From Sphaerosporella brunnea (lineage: Eukaryota; Ascomycota; Pezizomycetes; Pezizales; Pyronemataceae), in NCBI GenBank assembly GCA_008704415.1, contig VXIS01000050.1, positions 62,001 to 126,000 of the forward strand: a stretch of 64,000 bases of DNA, in the 5' to 3' direction. The position numbers and the translations under genes were made by a program. Below are positions 21,542-33,885 of this stretch, one piece after another (the stretch's first letter is position 1; each line of letters starts with the position of its first letter). Under the pieces are notes generated by a model, which was given only the letters and a program-made list of their open reading frames with translations, did not search any database and was not told where the DNA came from.

Positions 21542-23097
21542 CTAATCCGCCCTCTCACCAACAAAACTCGGAAATCTTGGGTTCCCTATCACACTGCATC
21601 AGCCTGCTATCCATCACACACTGCCTGGGGAAATTACTCACCACTATTCGACAACTCCTGATACCTATAAATGACGACCGCCCCGATCTTCGGCGGCTTC
21701 CTCCTCTGGGCATCGCTCAGCCCAGTGCCAATCTTGAACATCTTCCCAGTGGGCTTTCCATTGTCATCCAACATCTCGACCCTGAGTGCTCCACAAACGC
21801 CCACATTTTTCCCACTGCCACCCTCATGAGCTCTCACCACGGCATCTGCATCGAAAAACTTCTTGACTTTGAGCAGACTCCGTGCGCGGCCTTGGACGTA
21901 ATAACTCTTCGGTTGGCGCAGCATCAAGCCCTCACCCTTCTGCTCACACACCTCCTCGAGCTTCTCGAAAAGGTGCTTGCGAGATTTGCACACCTCATGC
22001 TCCACAACATTGACCCAGAGGATCTTTCCCTTGCCCTCGAAGGTGTCTTTCAACCATTTATACCTGTCCTCGAAGGGGGAATCCTTCATGCTAGGGCAAT
22101 CAAACACCTGATAAGTCACCGAGAACTTCCAACGGTCCGGACGGTTCTGAGTTCGAACGATGCTGACACAGTCCTGGAAACCTCCACGCTCTGTAAAAAG
22201 CTCCCCATCGAGCATTACGTTTCCACGAGGAAGGCGTTTGGTGAACCAGGGAGGCGCATAGAACGGGTTGCCCTCGCGGGAAAGAAATGTCCCCTTGGAA
22301 CCGTGCCAGATCGCCCGGACACCATCGAGTTTCTCGGACATGTGCCAGTTCGTAGGATCCTGGCCGGTTTCGAGGTCCCATTTGTGGGCGAGCAATGGTT
22401 TGAAAGAGGCGTCTTTAACCAGCTTTTGAACTGGGCGGGAGGGGCGGGTGCTGCGTCTGGTGGCCGGGACGGGCTCCTCCTCCTCGTCGTCGTCAGAGCT
22501 GGGGGTGGATGCTTTGAATTTCTTGGTAGGCGATTTCTTGGTAGGTGATTTCTTGGTGACTGATTTCGCTTTTCCCTTGCTCTTGACCGGCATCTCCTCC
22601 TCCTCCTCCTCATCTTCATCTTCCTCATCCTCGGGCGTAGGTTTTCTCTTCTTCACGACTCTCACCTCAACCCGCACATCGTCATCCTCAGTCACTCTCT
22701 GCTTTCCTGCAGTCTTCTTCAGTTGCTCAATCCTAGCCTCCTCATAAGCTCCGCCCAGCAAGCTTATAAGGTGCCGACAGGTTCGAGTCTCTGGCCACCC
22801 GCCGGCGGCTCTCCACGAAGGGCATTCACAGGTATAAAACCTGCCCTTTCTCTGGAGCTGGTAGGCCTGCACCGTTCTTGTCTCGCCTTCTCGGAGAAGA
22901 ACCTTGGGCTTGATCCCATCCTGGCAGAAAGTGAGTAAATTGTCCAAAGGCAGCATAGAGAGGGGGCGTACGATGCAAACTAAGTTATCATCGCTGTCCA
23001 CAGAAGGAGAACGAGTAGAGCCGGCAGCTTCGCGGGCTTCGTCGTCTGCAGCTTTTTGCTGTATCTCCTTTAGGGTCATTCGAGTGCCGCGAACCAT
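21542..23097 (-). CDS. ATP-dependent DNA ligase with N-terminal SWIM-like zinc finger
   Basis: Two exons (23097-21642 and 21585-21542) give about 499 aa. The exon 2 phase restores the family C-terminus PRFPSFVGER. Residues of about 90-106 form a SWIM-type finger (C-x-C, then C-x-H: FYTCECPSW and RTCRHL). Next comes a low-complexity linker with an acidic run (about 155-175) and SPTKK repeats. The nucleotidyltransferase core starts near residue 230. Motif I is EKLDGVRA, with the adenylated Lys at about 256. Motif III (MLDGEL), motif IV (EGLMLRQP) and motif V (LLKVKKF) follow. A C-terminal OB fold covers roughly 415-499. The compact core resembles small viral, bacterial and kinetoplastid LigK-type ligases, not nuclear Lig1 or Lig4. 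Such proteins occur in several fungi. The role is probably DNA repair, but I cannot tell whether it is nuclear or mitochondrial. Confidence 0.88.
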
Positions 23098-24079
23098 ATT
23101 TGATGATGCTGCAAAAATTCGCGATCGAGGGGTATTAACTCAAAAATGCAAGCCAAAAAAGCTGAATAAAGATTGTTTTGCTCTACAGAAAAAAAAAAAA
23201 GGTTTCCAATCCGCGACTCCAGCTCTCTTTATATGTAGAGTATGAACATAAAAGTTCAAAGCGTCACGTCGTACACAAACAAAGCCGCGATCATTACAAC
23301 CTTCCAAATCCAGCTGAGCAAAACCAGTCATGACACGCTTTTAGGTTTCTGACTCACAGCACGCGGCGGCGTTGACGCGTGACTCGACGGAATTGATTTC
23401 AATGCCTTGTTCGGGAGGACGCGTTTCGCGTCGTGTTCGCGTCGTGTGGCGGAGCAGGCGGAGTCATTCGTGTTTCCGTGTGTCACGGGTGGTTGCTGAT
23501 GGATCAAATTTCCATATGAACGCTGGCGATCATTGATCACAGACAGACCACTCTGTATTATTGCCTTTTGCCTTATTCACCAGGACAGCCCCTTTATCGA
23601 AAACAAACCACATGAGAGGCTTGATGTGCAAATTTTCCCCGACTCCCAACCAGCAAAACGTAAACGCAGAGAAAACCAGCCTTTAGCATACCAGTAGCAA
23701 GCGGCAAGTACTTGAGCAAATATGATACAGCCATGAAGAGGCGGGGGAAGATTAAACAGTCACAACACAAGTGGCGCAGAGGTATAAAACAACGGGAAGC
23801 ATGGGGCTTGGCCACGGTCTATGTAGTATCCCCCACACTCGGTTGAGAAGGAGTAAGCTCATTCAACCTACTATTCGATAAATGGAGCCTGAGACAGCAC
23901 GACAATCATGCCTCGCAAGTCGGCAACGACGAAGGATCCCCAAAAGGTCAACAAGAGGAAATGGAAGTTGAAATGGAAGTTGCTTTCTGTTGGAATATGC
24001 GTCCTGACATAATGTGAGTGTGGAGCGAGTTTATCTGGTACGCCGCCTGCTTGTTATATAGAGAACACACACATGATGA
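23098..24079. other. Intergenic; possible start region of a broken gene
   Basis: It holds an A-rich run (23189-23200) and GCGTCGTG-rich sequence (23418-23450). A short frame with ATG at 23909 (MPRKSATTKDPQKVNKRK) is basic and looks protein-like, but it ends within 40 codons. It could be the first exon of the fragment at 24100-24751, although I could not join them with good splice sites. Confidence 0.35.
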
Positions 24080-24099
24080 ACACCACCGTACTTTGTACT

Positions 24100-24751
24100 C
24101 CAACACTTTCACTGGCGGAATACGGTATGCGATGCCATACTGGCTACCCGATCGGAACTCGGAAACGACGAAGAAATCAAGGAGGACGCTGAAGGTGCGC
24201 TCGAACAGGCACTTAATGAAGAGGAGCTTCACGTCGAAGAAGTTAGTGGCGAATTGGTCGCTGGCAATCGTCGCGGTCTTAACCTTGCCGGTCTTTCGAA
24301 GCGCGTTAAAGAACTCGAGACCAAGGACGCCTTGCAAGATCTCAAGGGCGGTTCTCTGGAGGACCGTGTGGGCAGTCTCACGTCTTCGCTCAGCGCTTAC
24401 AAACTCCAGAGAAACCGTTTCATCAGCACTTACAAACGAGGAAAGTTGGGCAGCGCGACCGCCAAAGACGGGAAGATTATTGGAGCTGGCAACGCATCGG
24501 TACATGGAGGTGATGCTATTGATGCCATGCTGTATTCAAGCACCGACAAAGACGGAAGGCGTGATGTTGACGCATATGAGCAGCTCTATGAGATGGACCC
24601 TTTGAGAGTGCTATCGATCAGTGAGCTGCCTTTATGGCACAGGTCGACAGAAATATGTTTTTGCACGGGTACTTTTTTAAAAAAGTTGGAGTTTACTTCT
24701 GTAGGTGTCACATGGATGGCGATTCGGCTGGGCGAATTATGTAATTTATAA
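24100..24751 (+). pseudogene. Coding-like fragment without a start codon
   Basis: One frame stays open from about 24080 to 24751 and encodes convincing protein: EEIKEDAEGALEQALNEEEL, LAGLSKRVKELETKDALQD (coiled coil), SLSAYKLQRNRFISTYKRGK and DKDGRRDVDAYEQLYEMDP. The acidic then coiled-coil composition is unlike chance. The frame has no ATG before about residue 120, and I found no acceptor AG that joins it in phase to the short basic frame at 23909. The last 45 or so codons after LSISELPLWH look non-coding, so the 3' end may be spliced or lost. It is either a gene with an unusual intron or a decayed gene. Family unknown. Confidence 0.35.
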
Positions 24752-25187
24752 TCGATGGATTATTGTACTATGAATTCGGGGGACTCCTTGAGCTTGCGAA
24801 AGAGGGGGCGGGGCCTCACATAGCGAAGCGGAGTGATTGTTGTTTAGTGAGGGAAGAATAGGTATGAGTTTATGTTTTGAGGGGGATTGAGACGAAGTCG
24901 AAGTAGGGGGCGGGGCCGGGGACAGTAGCAACGAGCTAGCAGGGCCTTGGGCCATACGGTGGTGGAGCGAATACCAACCAACTTCAACGCTTCAATGCAG
25001 GAAACACGCGTCTGTTGCAGCGGGGGCAGTAGAGTAGGAAGTATGTATGTATTTATCACGACAAGTGCCATCATATGGAAAAATTTGATAAGCATTAATT
25101 TATTATCAACGCGTGATACAAAATAACGCGCTTTGTATGCCAAAGCTCCTGAACTCCAATACGCCGAGCGCCATGATTCAATCATCT
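24752..25187. other. Intergenic, no gene seen
   Basis: GC-skewed sequence with ggggcggggc motifs near 24803-24815 and 24908-24920. I see no conserved frame. Confidence 0.4.
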
Positions 25188-25790
25188 CTACTTTGAGGTC
25201 GCTGCAACGGCTCTTCTGATGCCTTCCTTGAAATCTTGCAACGCAACCTCCTCCAGTTTCTTGATCTCCTGGTCAAAACATTCAGTTCGTTCCTTGGATC
25301 TGCGCAGAACCTCATCCCGAGATCGGAGGGAACCGCTCGAGTCCTTCGTTCCAATATGCTGTCCACCAGAAACTCAGCACTCAATTCTTGGCTTCAGTCC
25401 AAAATGTAATCCGTCATCTTCCCCGGCTTTCGACCAAAAGGTAAAAGGTGGGAGAAATACAGATTGCATTCTCGACCGCAGTCTCAACTTCCTCAATTCA
25501 GCCAAAAAAGTTTGATCTTGCTGGGAAGAAGCAGTTAATGCTGCCGTCTCCTCGCGCCTTCTAAATTCACGAACTGCACCATCAATCTCCAAACCGGTCT
25601 CTCTCAACCTTGTAGGGATTGTGAACAAAGAGTTATTGTCCAGCAGTTCATCGTGAGCGGCCACAAACGAATCCAGAAGTGGCTGCGTGAAGTCCGCGGG
25701 TGCTGGAAAAAATAATGGCCGAAACATATCGGAATAGAGTTGCTGCATGGTCACAGAAACGGAGGGCGGTTGGACAGCATTCGAAGGCAT
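25188..25790 (-). CDS. Small coiled-coil protein, unknown function
   Basis: Two exons (25790-25461 and 25358-25188) join in phase 0 and give about 166 aa. The N-terminus has LYSDMFRPLFFPAPADFTQPLLDSF and a helix with FVAAHDELLDNN. A heptad-like region (about 60-110) reads IDGAVREFRRREETAAL then LAELRKLRLRSRMQ. The second exon adds RSRDEVLRRSKERTEC and FDQEIKKLEEVALQDFKEG. The exon join removes an in-frame stop after the first frame's Glu-Cys. The donor is gtattt and the acceptor ends ggacag. Small all-helical proteins of this kind are typical of kinetochore (MIND-type) or vesicle-tether subunits, but I cannot assign one. Confidence 0.6.
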
Positions 25791-28301
25791 TTTGAAATGT
25801 TATTAATTGCTATCTCATAACGTCAGTAACGTCCAATACACCGCAAATTCGAACAAAAGCGCAATGATAGAATATTGCAATCAGTGAAGCCGATTTAAAT
25901 CCCCCCAACACTCCGTATTCACGTTCACTTCCGGACCCTCAAGAACAGAAAGTCCATCCGCTCCCGCTTCAACGCATGGCCGATCTCCAAATGCCTGACC
26001 AACACTAAGCCGTCCTCCAGCCACTCTTCGCGTCTGACCCATCGACCTCTGTACAATCCCCATTATACAGAAGGACAGTATAGACAAGTGTGTCAGGCTA
26101 TGAAGCGAAGGCTGGACCAGAGAATTGGCGAGTGAGGGACTCATTGAATGGATTGACTATTATCATCCTTGCAAAGGAAACAACAAAATCCGCGGGTAAT
26201 TACCAGTTGAAATAGTATCCCCAACGTTGACGCGCTAGAAGATATATCTTTGAAAGTCAGCGAATGTCTTTCTTCATGTGCATTTGAGTAATTGAAGACG
26301 AGATAATGACAGCTCAGATATAATATACGTTTGGTAAATGGGTATCTTCAGGAATACAGAAGCAGAACTGAAATTTTTTGTATCATCAGGTTGTCATGGG
26401 GAAAGTTTGGGTGCCAAAGGTACAACATACCATTAATTCACAAGAAGGTGCAACAGACGCCACGAACTGCCTGATGTCTTTAAAAGCAAGTCAGCACAAA
26501 AGAGTCCATGCCGTGCAGTCGCAATCGAGAAAGTAAAAGGTATTGATGAAAGATCAGATGGTAGTGCATGTGTTTTCGTTGGCTCATAGAAGTCGCCGGG
26601 AAAAACTGTGATAGGATTTCTTCATATCGAGTAAGGGTGCATCGAGAAGATGCGACAACATACCAGTTGATGTGCACAGCGGTTGTTGATGGTTGTGGTT
26701 GGCGGAAGAGAAAAAAGATTGAGAAGAGGTGAGGTTTGGGGGTTGTGAAATAAATAGTCAGAGATTTTGGCCGCCGACTTCCACGCGCTAAACAGAGGCG
26801 GGGCCCAAACCCTCCCGTGCAAGCAAGTTTACATGAAATGCACAGAATGAGGGCGCAAAGACAAGCAAGCAAAAACGTAAAACCCGTCGGAGAAGCCTGA
26901 GCTCGAATTGCTGCATTTGATGCAGTAATGATAAATGATCACCGCTCTGGTCAAAGCTCTCATGGGTTAGGGTTGCACTCTGGAAGAGTCAACCCCATCG
27001 GTCACTCGGAACAAGAGGTGAATCTCTGCCCTGTCAAAGTCCAACACGCTTCTTGATATTTCCAACACGCCTGCGTTTGGGGCCTCCACAACACGCCACT
27101 AGGACCATTCAGAAGATTGTCGACTTGGCTGCCAGTGCCATCTTATGTGGCATCACGCGAGCCACGAGTGCGTGACCATGAAAGCACATAGAGGATGGTA
27201 CACCAGGCAGCCAAACAAAGCATTCCACGGTGTGACGGCGAGTACCAACTATAAACAACTCTCGCAAGGTGCCAGGTATTCTTCGTGCCGTATTCGACAC
27301 CAATTCTTCCGAAATGCCTAATTCCCACGCACTGGGGCTCTTTTTACCCTCTACACTGCACTTTATCGAGGTTGGACAAGCAAATCAACTCCACGTGACT
27401 GTGAGATACAGAAACGGTTTGCCGGATGCGGCGGGCGCATCTCGATGGGTTGGCACACAAAGGCCCACATCTGCTATCGCCATTCTACTCTCGCCGACTA
27501 GTCGCCGTAACAAACAAGAGTTTATTCTGCCTTAATGCAGTTGAGCCGAAGTTGTCTGCACCATTCCATGCCGCACGCATGGGCTTGACAGGTTTGCGGA
27601 TTTGAATCCTGCCGGACGTATCGATGCATGGGCTGATAGTTTGATACGAAGAATGTATGACCACCGCCATGTCCTGTTACTGTATCAAGCAAGTACCTAT
27701 ACGACTGCTGCCATAGAGTTACAGACCGAGATTGCGCAGTCGTTGCCGAGTGATGATCCGTGACCGCAAGGCATTGGTAGATAAGTGCTCGATCGAAATG
27801 ACTGTGCATAATACTGATGACTCCAGTGGGGTGCGTCGGCTTCATGTAGGGTACCTAGGTGGTAACTCTGTCGTGTAAAGCATTGAAGGGCCCGAGACCG
27901 TGTAATCAGCAGTGTGCCCAATAATAAGGTAAAGCCTGTCCCAAACCGCTAAGGTCACTCTTGGCGCTCACGCTCCCAACGACCTTCTCGGAATCCGCGT
28001 CGCTCTTCTGCATTCTCAACCCACACCGACCGACCCCGCGCCTCACCCGGAGAGCACATCTAGCACGAAGAAAGAAAGACGTCGAACGAGTAGCCCCCAC
28101 AGCCCTTTCTACAACTCTCGCTTCTCCATGGCTTCTTCATAATAGTTGCCGACCGACCGTTTGTGCCCATCTCTTCGCTTGATCATCGTTGACATACACC
28201 CACCCGCCGCTTGCCAGCGCATCATTTCTGCAAACGTCCGGGTTATCGACCAATCAAGCAAAAACCCCTCCACATCTGGCGGGTCTGTCTGTCTTTCTGC
28301 G
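25791..28301. other. Long intergenic region, no supported gene
   Basis: 2.5 kb between the coiled-coil gene and SYF1. A minus-strand frame near 25881-26060 (MGIVQRSMGQTRRVAGGRL) reads somewhat like protein but lacks other support. The last 300 nt are the probable SYF1 leader. Confidence 0.45.
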
Positions 28302-31061
28302 ATGCCGGGAGAACTCCTGATCCCCTCTGCGCCAATGGAGGTCGACTTGTCTGCCACCACTGCTGCCACCACCACGACCACCACCACAACTGTCGCGAAA
28401 TCCCTCTCCAAAACCGCCGGTCCCAGCCTTTCGCAGAACGCCATAGATCTCTACCTGATATCAGATGAGGACGCATACTATGAACAGGAGATCTTGCGTG
28501 ATCCTTATTCGAGCATCAAGCCTTGGTTGAGATACATTGAACATAAGGTTCAAACAGGCTCCATACAGGAACAAGTTTTTGTTTTTGAACGGGCATGCAA
28601 GGCGCTGCCACGTTCTTATAAAATATGGAAAATGGTATTTACGTTCCGATCTCCCCCAGTCGCTATCTGATTTTTTTGCCGGACTGCGCCGTACCTGATG
28701 TGCAATGCTAACGGTTCACACCAGTACCTTGACCTTCGGGTTAAGCACGTCTCTCCTTTGAACCCGTCCAAATACCACGAAGAGTACAATAAAGTCAATG
28801 ACTGTTTCGAGCGTTCGCTCATACTCCTCAACAAGATGCCTCGCATTTGGCTTGACTACCTTTCTTTTCTACTCAAGCAATGTCTAGTCACCAAGACTCG
28901 ACGAGCGTTCGATCGTGCCCTTCGTGCACTGCCTCTCAGCCAGCACAGCCGCATATGGCAGTTATACCTTCCCTTCGCCAATTCTGCTTCCGGGGAGACT
29001 GCGGTGCGAATCTGGCGCCGGTACATGCAGGTACACCCCGAGGATGCGGAGGAGTTTATAGAGCTGCTTGTTTCCCAGGACAAGTACGAAGAAGCTGCAG
29101 AGAAGTGGATCGAAATTCTGGACAACCCCAGATTCAAGAGCAAGGAGGGCAAGAGTCACTTCCAGATGTGGAGCGAGTTGTGCGACCTGCTTGTCACCCA
29201 CGCACGAGAGATCAAGAGCATCGATGTGGAAAAGATTGTCCGTAGCGGAATCAGCAAATTCAGCGACCAGCGTGGCAAGTTGTGGACCAGCTTGGGGACA
29301 TACTGGATTACAAAGGGCGACTTTGAGAGGGTAATGATACTATCTGTCGCAGGTTGGTGGTTATCATGCTGACATGATAGGCTCGCGATGCATTCGAAGA
29401 GGGTATCACGACGGTCATGACGGTGCGTGACTTCACTCAGATCTTCGACTCCTATACCGAGTTCGAGGAGTCCGTTATCAGCAGCCTCATGGAAGCCGCT
29501 GCTGCGCGGCAGGAGAAGGGCAAGGCCGATGAAGAGGCCGATTTTGACCTCGACATCCGAATGATGCGTTTCGAGCAGCTGATGGACCGACGACCTTTCC
29601 TTGTCAACGACGTGCTCTTGCGCCAGAACCCCAACAACGTCATTGAATGGGAGAAGAGAGTGGGTTTATGGGGCGACAACAAGCAAGAGGTTGTTCAGAC
29701 CTACACAGATGCCGTGGCCGCCGTCAACCCGAAGAAGGCAGTCGGTCAATTCCATTCACTTTGGGCCGGGTACGCCAAGTTTTACGAGAAACACGGAGAC
29801 ATCAGGCAGGCGCGGATGATCATGGAGAAGGCTGTTCGTGTTCCCTTCAAGTCTGTTCAAGAGCTTGCGGAAATGTGGATCGAGTGGGCCGAATTGGAGC
29901 TACGGAACGACAACTTTGATGAGGCTGTAAAAATCATGGCCAAAGCGACTCAAGCGCCAAAGAGAAGCACTGTGGACTACTTCGACGAGACTTTGACACC
30001 GCAGCAGCGAGTACACAAGAGTTGGAAGCTGTGGAGTTTCTATGTCGACCTGGTAGAGAGTGTCAGCACGCTCGAGGAGACCCGAGCAGTGTATGAGAGA
30101 ATATTCGAGTTGAGGATAGCAACGCCCCAGACCGTGGTCAACTATGCGAACTTGCTAGAGGAAAACAAATATTTCGAAGAGAGCTTCAAGGTTTGCCCCT
30201 TCCAGCTCGAGCGGGTGACATGAACGCTGACAAGTTGGGCAGATTTATGAGCGAGGTCTTGACTTGTTCTCATACCCAGTCGCTTTTGAGTTGTGGAATT
30301 TGTACCTCACCAAGGCCGTCAACCGCCAGATCGATATTGAGCGGCTACGAGACTTGTTCGAGCAGGCTGTGGAGGGGTGTCCTCCGAAGTTCGCAAAGAC
30401 CCTGTACCTCATGTACGGTAATCTCGAAGAAGAGCGAGGTCTGGCTCGCCATGCCATGCGCATCTACGAACGTGCCACTCGTGCTGTCTCGGATGAGGAC
30501 CGCTTTGAGATGTTTGAGTTCTACATCACTAAGTCTGCTTCCAATTTCGGCCTCACTTCGACCCGGCCGATCTACGAGCGTGCGATCGAAGCTCTTCCAG
30601 ATAAGGAAGCTAAGGAAATGTGTCTTAAATTCGCGGAAATGGAACGGCGACTAGGAGAAATCGACCGTGCACGTGCGATCTACGCCCACGCCAGTCAGTT
30701 CTCGGACCCCCGCATTAGCCCAGCCTTTTGGGAGAAGTGGGAGAAATTCGAGATTCAGCACGGAAACGAAGATACATTCAAGGAGATGCTGCGAATCAAA
30801 AGAAGTGTGCAGGCGCAGTACAACACGGATGTCAACTTTATCGCCTCGCAAGCATTGGCGAGGGGACAGGCCAAGGAGGCCAGCAGCGAGGAACAGGAGA
30901 AGAAGGATGCTATGGACGCTTTGGAGAGGGAGGCGATGACGCCTCAAGGATTTGTAGCCGCATCCACGGGATCTATTCCAGGCAATGTTGCAGGGACACC
31001 AGCAGAACCGGCGGCTGCAGCCGCGAACCCGGATGCCATCGATCTGGATATGGAGGATTGA
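28302..31061 (+). CDS. SYF1: Pre-mRNA-splicing factor Syf1 (XAB2), HAT-repeat scaffold
   Basis: Syf1 is a component of the Prp19-associated (NTC) complex that stays with the catalytic spliceosome. Four exons (28302-28634, 28725-29330, 29381-30190 and 30243-31061) give about 855 aa with phase 0 at every join. The protein is built from tandem half-a-TPR (HAT) repeats. Repeated W-x2-Y/L and aromatic/Arg-Ala patterns are visible: SIKPWLRYIEHK, PRIWLDYLSFL, SRIWQLYLPFA, WKLWSFYVDL and FELWNLYLTKA. The N-terminal about 45 residues are Thr/Ala-rich and non-conserved. The C-terminal tail after FIASQALARGQ is charged and ends IDLDMED. Length and repeat order fit Syf1 (about 830-860 aa) rather than Clf1 (about 680 aa). 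Confidence 0.97.
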
Positions 31062-32970
31062 GAGTGCGGCATTTGTTGAACACACACTTCCTCCTTTTGA
31101 GTTTTCTTTCTTTTTTTTTCTTTTTTTTTTTTTTTTTTTATCTGTGGGTTTCGGGAATTCTGGTTTCCGTCTGGGGCTTGGAGTTTTTGACTTCATCTTT
31201 TTTTTATCATCAGGAATTTGTTTTGAATCCGAGCAGACTTTTTTGAACCATCATAAGTATGCCTACTTTGCTTCTTTCCCTTTGTCACCACATTTAGTCT
31301 GCCTACACGCGCATGTTTCGTTTCCTTTCGTTGGGATTTATTTCATCTTCCTATTCTTTCTGGTTGAGTTTGCAAAATGACTCCCCTGTATTCCTAGCGG
31401 ACCCATCTTCCAAGGACACCCTAATAGGAGTTGTCTTGAGATGTAAATTGGGAGACATAGATATTCGAAAAGCCATGGCTCTTGGGTTCGCAGGTGTTAC
31501 ACACATAGAAACCTGTTCTTCAGTTTTTCCACGCGCAGGGATAGATTGAATGTCTACATACTTTGTAGATCTGACGGCGCGCCGTGGGCTAGCTGAGTCG
31601 GCCACGCCGTGGCTAGGAGTTCGGGTGGATGGAGGACCGGGGGATCTGTGGCGGTGCGGCGCCGGAGGGTATGATAGCACCCCCGGCGGCCTAGGGGTGG
31701 AGAGGCATCGCCGCCGCAGTTGTTTTCCCACCCACCTCCCTCAATAGGGGCTCCGGATCCCAGTAGCTCTCCGGAGACTGGGAGGAGCAGCGCAGCGAGG
31801 CAGCCGCCCGTTCAACGCTGCGCCCAGGGTAAACCACGAGTCGGAGCATGAGGGAAAGGAGGAGGGAGTGTAAGAGGGTATGGATTATATAAGCACAATA
31901 TATGCAGCGCGTGTCGTCTTGTGGCCGACGGATATCTAGTTAGATATGGCTCGGTGCGGATCCACGTCACGTGTCCCTACGTAGCCTACCCATCCGCCTT
32001 GGAGGCCACCTGCAATCCGGAGAAGGGGGGGGGGAAGGGTGGAGCTCTTCTTTTTTTTTTTTACAAAAAGCAAATCCCTCTTCGTATCTCTCATCAATGC
32101 ATTCGAAGATACTCTGGCCGGCTCTCAGTATATTTTAAGCACTGCCTGCCTCAGTGCAGCAGCTGGTCGACTGGTCGACGAGGATCTCCGATCAATTGTT
32201 GGCCCAGCGATGCCCATGTGCCAACGGTTTGCCTTCGAAAGCAGACAACTTTGTAATTATCATCCGGGTTGACGGACCCGTCAAAGAATTGGTGAATGCA
32301 TAACTATCCGCGTTCAGCAATGTCCGTCCCATTTTGAACTTCCCTCAGCAAGCGGCAAAATGGTGATCCAGCGACCGTAGTTATGGAGATTCTTCGTGTG
32401 CAAAAGGGAGTATTGTGCAGCCTCGAAGCCCGTATAGATATTGTCTAGCAGCAGTGCTCCCGTTTCAAGGCATCGGCGGCCGCGTTCATGGACAGCATCG
32501 AAAGCGTACGGGCCAGCCACGGCGCCTCATTGACAATGATTGAGCCTACAAGTATTTAGGATCAACAAGGTTTGACTAGGAATAGATAGTCCTGTCGTCA
32601 CAGATAGCTCGCTGCTAACTCGAGGGCAGACATGGGAAAAGCGTACCATTCATGATGGAATAATTCCCAGGCTGGAGAGAATAACTATCCCTCTGAGCGG
32701 TGTACTCCAGTCTAGGAAATAATGTTGAGCAAAGTTAAAAACGATCTCCAACATCGAAGAGAAGTTCCCGTAGTAAGAACTTCCAAGGACTTTCGTAGGA
32801 TCGTTAGCGGCATCAATTCAGATATTACGTCCTGTTGAGCGGTCTGTGGTCTAAGAGTGAGTTTCTGTGGGCAAAGCTTTATAAGAAGCGAGACGGCCGG
32901 GTCACCACAGTTTGCTATGGCAGCTCCCGCTCCACGTCCACCCCACCACATCATCCCTAAAATCACCACA
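31062..32970. other. Intergenic, possible small gene remnant on minus strand
   Basis: It starts with a long T tract (31109-31139). It contains a GC-rich self-complementary stretch around 31760-31830 (gcagcgcagcg and cgctgcgc). A minus-strand frame at 32314-32516 (AGPYAFDAVHERGRRCLETG, then YSLLHTKNLHNYGRW) reads like protein but has no start and no neighbours in frame. It may be the last exon of a decayed gene. Nothing here could be assigned. Confidence 0.35.
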
Positions 32971-33885
32971 ATGTCTCGCCAGGCACGCATCGAAGAAATC
33001 GAAGACTCCGACCCGGAAGAATTTGATATCAGCGCCCTTGACGCACCAGAGCTTCCTATCGGCTCCTCAGTGTTCCAGCCCGGAAGACACATCGTTCCTC
33101 CGGCGCCCAGCAGCAGCACTCCTCGCTTCTCCTCCTCCTCCGCCCCCACGCCAGATCTCTTCCCAGATCTCCCCGTGGAAGATCACCAACCGACTAAATA
33201 CCTATCCCCGAACCAGGCGCAGCAATTCAAAAGCTTTCAGTGCCTATACCCTGTGTATTTCGACGCGACACGAAGCTATGCGCAAGGGAGAAAGGTCGCA
33301 AAGGAGTTCGCAGTTGAGAACCCGCTTGCGAGAGAAATTGCAGATGCGTGTGGAGCGCTCGGGCTGCAGGCGGTTTTTGAACCGGGAAAGACACATCCGA
33401 AGGATTGGGGGAACCCTGGACGGGTTAAAGTGCTGTTGAAGAAGGAGGGAGTCGCGGTTAATCCGGCCTTAAAAAACAGTCCGTCTTCCCATCTCTTTTT
33501 GAGCGCTTAGATAGGGCATGGAGGGGCTAATGAGTTGTATTTGTGTGCGGCAGAATTCTTGCTTTTTAGAGCGGTAGGAACGTTCCTTAAGAAGAACCCA
33601 ACCACGCCGGAGACGCCGCTGAAACTTAGAATCCCGAATTTTCCATTCGATGGAAACCCCGCAAAGGAACCTATGGTGCCGAGAGGATGGAAGCTGGGAA
33701 AGATTTTGCCGCTGCATTCCCCAGCCATCCCTGGTCCTGGGGTCAGTGATGATGTATTTAAGGATATGATGGAGGGAATGGGAATGGGAGGCGTAATGGG
33801 TGGTCCGGCAGGACCGAGTGCCGGTGGTGCTGCTGGGCAGCAGGTGGAGAAGAAAGAGAAGAAAGACAAGAAGAAGAAGCGGTAA
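32971..33885 (+). CDS. SEC65: Signal recognition particle subunit SRP19 (Sec65)
   Basis: This subunit binds SRP RNA helices 6 and 8 and allows SRP54 to join, so that secretory ribosomes are targeted to the ER. Two exons (32971-33478 and 33524-33885) give about 289 aa. I prefer the ATG at 32971 (MSRQARIEEIEDSDPEE), because many fungal Sec65 proteins start with this acidic motif. An in-frame ATG at 32917 would add 18 residues. The SRP19 fold (about 90-220) shows CLYPVYFDATRSYAQGRKVAKEF, then KDWGNPGRVKVLLKKEG and, after the intron, KKNPTTPETPLKLRIP. The C-terminus is Gly/Met-rich then poly-Lys (KKEKKDKKKKR), as in fungal orthologues. The 45-nt intron uses a weak gtccgt donor. Confidence 0.92.

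Noticed and set aside
27590..27620. tRNA-like B box (ggatttgaatcctgc)
   Set aside because: No matching A box, acceptor stem or anticodon arm could be placed at the right distance on either strand.
31740..31830. GC-rich self-complementary stretch as a structured RNA gene
   Set aside because: The arms are short and interrupted, and no known RNA motif is present.
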